DNA of 10,229 bases from an uncultured Atopobiaceae bacterium. Its GTDB lineage: Bacteria; Actinomycetota; Coriobacteriia; Coriobacteriales; Atopobiaceae. Positions 6,809-10,229 of the stretch are shown one piece after another. A program made the translations under genes and the position numbers. The notes under the pieces are model-generated. The model was not told the DNA's origin. It saw only the letters and a program-made list of their open reading frames with translations, and searched no databases. The stretch spans positions 1 through 10,229 of the forward strand of contig CAAGLU010000454.1 of NCBI GenBank assembly GCA_900770865.1, given 5' to 3'. Positions within the stretch are counted from its first letter, which is position 1; each line of letters starts with the position of its first letter.

Positions 6809-8221
6809 CTACCGCCAGATGCCGCGGCGGTGACGGATCTCGTAATAGAGGTCGTTCTCCATCGCAAGCACCTCCTTGATGGGCACCGGCTTGAACACGG
6901 GCATCCGCATCTTGTACTTGATCCAGAAGAACGAGTAGACGCTCAGCGCCAGGAAGATCGCGGCAGCCAAGACCCAGATGGCCACTGCCTCCGCGGGATC
7001 GCTCGAGATGTTCGCAATCATGAACACCGTGCCGGCAATGCCAATGACGGGGATCACGGGGCCGCCGGGCACCTTGAACGCGCGCGGTGCCTTAGGGAAG
7101 CGGCGGCGAAGCACTAGCACGTCGATGTCGGCAAAGATGTACGAGACAAGCCACAGCACCGTAACCACAAGGATCAGGAACGAGATGGCATCGGACGATC
7201 CGCCGCTAAAGTACGCGATGAGGCAGATCGAGATCGTCACGAAGAGAATGGCCACCGCGGGCGCGCCGTAGCGGTTCTTGCGCGAGAAGAACCGCGGCAT
7301 CATGTTCACCTTGGTCATGCCGTCGCAGATCTGGGACAGCCCGTTCACGGTGGAGTTCTGCGAGCCAATGAAGGCCAGCGCCGAGACCACGCTCATCCAG
7401 ATCTTGCCAACGTTGCCCAGGAGGCTCTCGCCGTAGAGTAGGTGCGGCGAGGCAGACTCGGCAAGCTCGCCCCAGGGCACGTAGTGCCAGAAGCCGAGAA
7501 CCACGAGCGAATCCATCACGCAGATGAGCGCCAGGCTAATCATCATGCCAAAAGGGATGTTCCGGTTGGCGTTGCGCACGTCCTTGGAGATGGGAATGGC
7601 GTACTCGGCGCCCACGAAGAGCCACGAGGCCACGCCCACGGCGCTCACAACGGAGGCGGCGTCGGTGGTCAAGGCGGCGGGTTGGTCCACGACCGCCCCG
7701 GTCCCAAGCTGGATGGCGCCGATGAGGCCGAGCACAATCATCGAGAAGAGCAGCAGGTAGGACACGAAGTCCTGGAGCTTGGCAAAGATATCGACGCCCT
7801 TGAGCGCAGCCACCGCGACGATGATCGAGACGATCGTGGGATAGACGGCCGCGGGAATCGCCAACGGGATGGTCTCGACCATCACCGAGCCAAAGATCGC
7901 TGCCTCGACGCCGCCGCAGAGGATGTTGCAGATGAGGTAGCCGCCCACCATCGTGACGAGCGTGGGCAGAGGACCAAGACCCGCGAGCGTGTACTGCACC
8001 AGTCCGCCCGTGGCGTTGGGCATGAGGGCGTTGAGCTCTGCCATGCAGGCCGCGCTGCAGATGTTGAGCAGCAGCGCAATCACCATGGCGGGGATGAACA
8101 TGAGGCCCGACTCGCCCGCGCCCTGACCCAGGGAGACGAGGCAGCTCATCGAGACGATGAGCCCCATCGAGACCGAGACAACGTTGTGGAGCCCCAGGGG
8201 CTTCTCGGAAGCGTCTGCCAT
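6809..8221 (-). CDS. APC-superfamily amino-acid permease
   Basis: Integral membrane transporter of 470 residues with about twelve hydrophobic segments. These lie near 12-32, 40-62, 86-106, 126-146, 152-172, 191-211, 226-246, 271-290, 320-338, 344-366, 388-404 and 412-434. The APC-type first helix (VVSVSMGLIVS), the FVGAEYAIPISKDVRNANRNIP segment (202-223) and the RRRFPKAPRAFKVPGGP loop (372-388) are typical of amino acid/polyamine permeases. The usual GxG motif of helix 1 is replaced by SMSCLVSLGQG. A charged cytosolic tail of about 35 residues ends in YYEIRHRRGIWR. Start ATG 8219-8221 follows AGGGGG, 9 bp after the P-II stop. Substrate cannot be read from sequence; the neighbours (P-II, cyclodeaminase-like gene) suggest an amino acid tied to nitrogen supply. 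Confidence 0.9.
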   Translation of the reverse strand: MADASEKPLGLHNVVSVSMGLIVSMSCLVSLGQGAGESGLMFIPAMVIALLLNICSAACMAELNALMPNATGGLVQYTLAGLGPLPTLVTMVGGYLICNILCGGVEAAIFGSVMVETIPLAIPAAVYPTIVSIIVAVAALKGVDIFAKLQDFVSYLLLFSMIVLGLIGAIQLGTGAVVDQPAALTTDAASVVSAVGVASWLFVGAEYAIPISKDVRNANRNIPFGMMISLALICVMDSLVVLGFWHYVPWGELAESASPHLLYGESLLGNVGKIWMSVVSALAFIGSQNSTVNGLSQICDGMTKVNMMPRFFSRKNRYGAPAVAILFVTISICLIAYFSGGSSDAISFLILVVTVLWLVSYIFADIDVLVLRRRFPKAPRAFKVPGGPVIPVIGIAGTVFMIANISSDPAEAVAIWVLAAAIFLALSVYSFFWIKYKMRMPVFKPVPIKEVLAMENDLYYEIRHRRGIWR

Positions 8222-8230
8222 GCCAGCCCC

Positions 8231-8578
8231 CTAGAGCGCCTCGACGCCCTCGTCACCCGTGCGCACGCGCACGACCTGCGCGAGGTCGGTGACAAAGATC
8301 TTGCCGTCGCCAATGTGGCCGGTGTAGAGCTGCTGTTTGATGAGCTCCACCAGCTCGGGCACGCGTGCGGTCTCCACGGCAATCGAGACCTGCGTCTTGG
8401 GGAGCAGCTCCATGTCGTAGTTCTCGTCGACCTCATACTCCTTGGTGCCCTTCTCGACACCGCAGCCCAGGACCTGCGTCACGGTCATGCCGCGCACGTG
8501 GGCCTTGCTCAGCGCACGACGCAGACCGTCGAACTTCTCCATGCCCATCACGATGTCGATCCTAGAAATCTCGGACAT
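8231..8578 (-). CDS. P-II family nitrogen-regulatory protein (GlnB/GlnK-like)
   Basis: Trimeric signalling protein whose family binds ATP/ADP and 2-oxoglutarate and regulates nitrogen transport and metabolism by direct contact. The 115-residue product aligns along the whole of GlnB. Shared segments include GMTVTQVLGCG (30-40), the T-loop region (43-61), the PII signature TGHIGDGKIFV (86-96) and RVRTGD (104-109). The Tyr corresponding to the modified E. coli Tyr51 is kept (Tyr54). The rest of the T-loop (EYEVDENYDMEL) differs strongly from the usual RGAEYMVDF, and the N-terminal Lys-Pro pair is absent. Start ATG 8576-8578 has AAGGAGG 5 bp upstream. The longer frame up to 8614 would bury that site. 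It is 9 bp upstream of the permease gene, so cotranscription is nearly certain. No ammonium transporter gene is nearby. Confidence 0.93.
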   Translation of the reverse strand: MSEISRIDIVMGMEKFDGLRRALSKAHVRGMTVTQVLGCGVEKGTKEYEVDENYDMELLPKTQVSIAVETARVPELVELIKQQLYTGHIGDGKIFVTDLAQVVRVRTGDEGVEAL

Positions 8579-8593
8579 AGTAGCCTCCTTGCG

Positions 8594-8636
8594 ACGGACG
8601 CATGTCCGCCCCATCCGGGACCTTGGGCCCCATCCG
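8594..8636 (-). promoter_or_regulatory. Direct repeats and small hairpin upstream of the P-II gene
   Basis: The 10-mer gccccatccg occurs at 8608-8617 and again at 8627-8636, 19 bp apart start to start. Between these repeats and the AAGGAGG site a small hairpin (cggac/gtccg, 8594-8607) is present. Tandem direct repeats of roughly this spacing suit AraC-type regulators, and such a regulator is encoded immediately upstream. No convincing -35/-10 pair is visible in the 108-bp gap; weak TATCAG/TATCAA boxes lie near 8642-8654. Operator function is inferred. Confidence 0.35.
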
Positions 8637-8686
8637 CTTGATACGCTGATAGTGGTATGCGCAGGGCCGGCGAGCAGCCCCGTTGG

Positions 8687-9541
8687 CTAAGAGGTGCAAG
8701 TCACCTGGCAAGAATCCCTGAGCAGCCGGCGGAGCTTGCCGGGCGCCATGCCCGCGAGCTCGTCGAACTCGTGGACCAGGTGCGACTGGTCGCTGTAGCC
8801 GCAGGAGAGCGCGAGCGCCTGTGCCCGCGCGGCGTCATCGCCGCACGAGATGAGGCCCATTGCCCGTTGGAAGCGCACGAAGCGCGAGAGCTGCTTGGGG
8901 GAGATGCCGTGGACCTCCATGAAGACCCTCCGCAGATAACGGGTTGAGACGCCGGCCTCCTTGGCAAGCGCCGCGACGGATGCGGTGCCGCCGGCGGCCA
9001 GGATCTGCGCCCGCACGTGGCGCTCGAGAGCACGCACCGAACGCGAGACGCCCTGTGCCGAGAAGCCCTGCGCCGCCTCGTCCGAAAGCAGCGCGCGCGT
9101 GAGAACGTCCATGCGAGTAGCCGCGTCCGGCGCCTGGTACAGCTCGTCGACCAGCCGTCCGTCGCACGAGGAGGCGTCAAGCTCGATGTCCGCGTTAACC
9201 AGGTCAGCCGGGCAGACGCCGGCGGGAAGCACGGCCTCGCCCGGGCGGAAGCGGCAACCCACCCACTCGCGAGCACCCGAGAAATCCCAGCCCTTGGCCG
9301 AGAGGACCGTTCCGCCCATGGTCACGAGCACGTCCGCAGGCCCAAAGCCAAACGCCAGGTCGACGCAGCCATCTGGAACGGCAAAGGGGCAGGCGCCTGC
9401 GCCGGCAGAGCGAAACGCATAGACGAGCTCAGCCGCGGGCGACGAGAGGCGACGCTCCACGTAGTTCTCAACCGTGAGCGGCAGGGACGGCTGCAGGGCG
9501 TCGGCCGGTACCTCCGTGCTTCTCGTCATTTCCACACCCAT
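8687..9541 (-). CDS. AraC-family transcriptional regulator
   Basis: A 284-residue regulator with a C-terminal AraC/XylS double helix-turn-helix. HTH 1 is around 187-207 (SVAALAKEAGVSTRYLRRVF). HTH 2 is around 240-262 (AQALALSCGYSDQSHLVHEF), followed by the G-x-x-P-like AGMAPGKLRRLL. The N-terminal half carries VPDGCVDLAFGF (55-66), the core of the small beta domain often found in front of AraC HTHs in this subgroup (DUF6597-like), presumably ligand-sensing. Start ATG 9539-9541 is chosen because GGGGG sits about 5 bp upstream. An extended frame reaches a TTG at 9664, but its additional 41 residues are low in family likeness and cross a probable control region. The gene lies between the cyclodeaminase-like gene and the P-II/permease pair. 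It probably controls one or both; the inducer is unknown. Confidence 0.9.
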   Translation of the reverse strand: MGVEMTRSTEVPADALQPSLPLTVENYVERRLSSPAAELVYAFRSAGAGACPFAVPDGCVDLAFGFGPADVLVTMGGTVLSAKGWDFSGAREWVGCRFRPGEAVLPAGVCPADLVNADIELDASSCDGRLVDELYQAPDAATRMDVLTRALLSDEAAQGFSAQGVSRSVRALERHVRAQILAAGGTASVAALAKEAGVSTRYLRRVFMEVHGISPKQLSRFVRFQRAMGLISCGDDAARAQALALSCGYSDQSHLVHEFDELAGMAPGKLRRLLRDSCQVTCTS

Positions 9542-9625
9542 GGCTACCCCCGAGTTCCGGACAAGAGGCCTCGCCTTCCCGGTTGCTTGGCTTCTTGGTA
9601 TGAGAACAACGGTACCAGACAAGCT

Positions 9626-9664
9626 TTGCGGGATATTGCAATGCCGGTTACAAGGCTGTTGCAA
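9626..9664. promoter_or_regulatory. TTGCAA iterations upstream of the AraC-type gene
   Basis: Within the 166-bp gap between the cyclodeaminase-like gene and the regulator, TTGCAA occurs at 9636-9641 and 9659-9664, with TTACAA at 9648-9653 between them. A partial copy (TTGCGG) is at 9626-9631. Starts are 10, 12 and 11 bp apart, one helical turn each. The 9635-9642 copy is an 8-bp palindrome (attgcaat). This is one of the few AT-leaning stretches of the window. It could be a protein-binding array; the upstream copy could also serve as a weak -35. No clear -10 is visible. Assignment is tentative. Confidence 0.35.
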
Positions 9665-9707
9665 GCGCGTGCCATGCCCGCAAGGCGCCCTGCAGCCGGC
9701 GCGCGCC

Positions 9708-10229
9708 CTACGCCATCTCCGGGGTGTCCCAGAGGTTGAGCTTCACGCCGATGCCCTTCTCGACGGCGTTTCTGTAGACCGTTCCGCCCCAGGCGATGTC
9801 CTCGACGGGCATGCCGCCCACGGAGTAGATGATTGTCTGGTCGTCGGAGGTGCGGCCAGGGACCTCGCCAGTGATGATGTCGGCAATGTTCACGATGTCG
9901 GTACGCTCGATCTTGCCCTCGTGCACGAGGTCAGTGAAGGCGCAGCCGATGATGCCCATCTTGGGGTAGGTGGGGTACGGGTACTCCTCCTCCCAGGCAT
10001 CGTAGAGGCCCATGTTGTCCACCACGAGCTTGCTCGAGAGCAGGAACTCCTCGTCAAACAGGGCGGCGGAGGGCATGGAGACAAGCGCGCCCTTCTTGAT
10101 CCAGGAGCCCTCGACCTTGGGGAAGGTGGAGATGTCGTCTGCCACGGTCGTGGTGAACGAGACGATGTCGGCGTCGCGGCAGACCTCCTCGATCGTGTCG
10201 CAGACCTCGACGGTCTTGATCTGCGGGAG
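9708..10229 (-). CDS. Ornithine cyclodeaminase/mu-crystallin family protein, C-terminal part
   Basis: The last 173 residues of a Rossmann-type NAD(P)-dependent family; the N-terminal part lies beyond position 10229. The ADIVSFTTT segment (21-29 of the visible part), EGSWIKKGALVSM, DIITGEVPGRTSDDQTIIYSVGG and VYRNAVEKGIG match the conserved nucleotide-binding and C-terminal elements of the ornithine cyclodeaminase family. Members convert ornithine to proline plus ammonia or reduce imino acids. The variant has a distinctive YPYPTYPKMGIIG stretch and VGGMPVEDIAWGG in place of the common sequence. I recall these from a subgroup labelled in databases as tyramine oxidase subunit B, whose true function is unclear. 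Catalytic residues of the first half cannot be inspected. It is 166 bp upstream of the AraC-type gene on the same strand, supporting an amino-acid or amine catabolic role. Confidence 0.85.
   Translation of the reverse strand, partial: LPQIKTVEVCDTIEEVCRDADIVSFTTTVADDISTFPKVEGSWIKKGALVSMPSAALFDEEFLLSSKLVVDNMGLYDAWEEEYPYPTYPKMGIIGCAFTDLVHEGKIERTDIVNIADIITGEVPGRTSDDQTIIYSVGGMPVEDIAWGGTVYRNAVEKGIGVKLNLWDTPEMA

Noticed and set aside
6043..6879. Plus-strand frames over rimP and the intergenic region (278 and 262 residues).
   Set aside because: They cross the rimP promoter and two gene ends, have no domain likeness and are explained by rimP codon bias.
8396..8452. The idea that the P-II modification tyrosine is lost.
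   Set aside because: Careful numbering against E. coli GlnB places Tyr54 at the Tyr51 position; the replaced residue corresponds to Tyr46.
7442..8641. A 399-residue plus-strand frame rich in His, Asp, Arg and Gly, opposite the permease and P-II genes.
   Set aside because: It spans two real genes and their junction, has a shadow-like composition and resembles no family.
9542..9664. N-terminal extension of the AraC-type regulator from a TTG at 9664.
   Set aside because: The additional residues show no family likeness and cover a probable control region, while an ATG with a good ribosome-binding site exists at 9541.
1..10229. CRISPR arrays, tRNA or rRNA genes, insertion sequences, phage or toxin-antitoxin genes.
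   Set aside because: Both strands were read and no matching repeats, cloverleaf, transposase motifs or small gene pairs were found.

Overview
The window comes from a GC-rich (by eye about 65% G+C) actinobacterium-like chromosome. The gene order, the protein style and the pairing of a P-II protein with an amino-acid permease fit the class Coriobacteriia (Olsenella/Atopobium/Collinsella-like) best. That placement is inferred from gene content only and is moderately confident. All nine complete or partial genes, plus the partial truB, lie on the minus strand, so the window reads right to left.

Positions 6542 to 1 hold the classical translation/transcription operon, in transcription order: rimP (30S maturation), nusA (elongation/termination factor), infB (IF2), rbfA (30S maturation/cold adaptation), nrnA-type DHH/DHHA1 phosphoesterase (nanoRNA/pAp degradation) and truB (tRNA U55 pseudouridine synthase, cut by the window edge). 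Gaps are 9-73 bp, and nrnA and truB overlap by 4 bp (GTGA). A good sigma70-type promoter (TTGACC, 17 bp, TATACT) stands at 6638-6666. It is followed by a leader hairpin with a T-rich 3' flank just before rimP, a plausible attenuator. The small ylxR gene often found between nusA and infB is absent. The gap holds only a perfect 8-bp hairpin, and NusA carries an unusual Cys/His-rich C-terminal tail.

Positions 10229 to 6809 hold a second set, which reads as a nitrogen/amino-acid locus. In transcription order it contains the C-terminal half of an ornithine cyclodeaminase/mu-crystallin family protein, an AraC-type regulator, a P-II (GlnB-like) signalling protein and a 12-TM APC-superfamily amino-acid permease. 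The P-II and permease genes are 9 bp apart and almost certainly cotranscribed. P-II is usually paired with an ammonium transporter, so pairing with an amino-acid permease is notable. The simplest model is regulated uptake and catabolism of an amino acid, with P-II gating the permease by nitrogen/energy status; the substrate is unknown.

Eight of nine visible stop codons are TAG, odd for a GC-rich genome. The ninth (TGA) is forced by a GTGA overlap. I see no tRNA, rRNA, CRISPR array, insertion sequence or phage gene. The core operon is ordinary housekeeping. Its leader, the NusA tail and the P-II/permease locus are the parts worth a second look.
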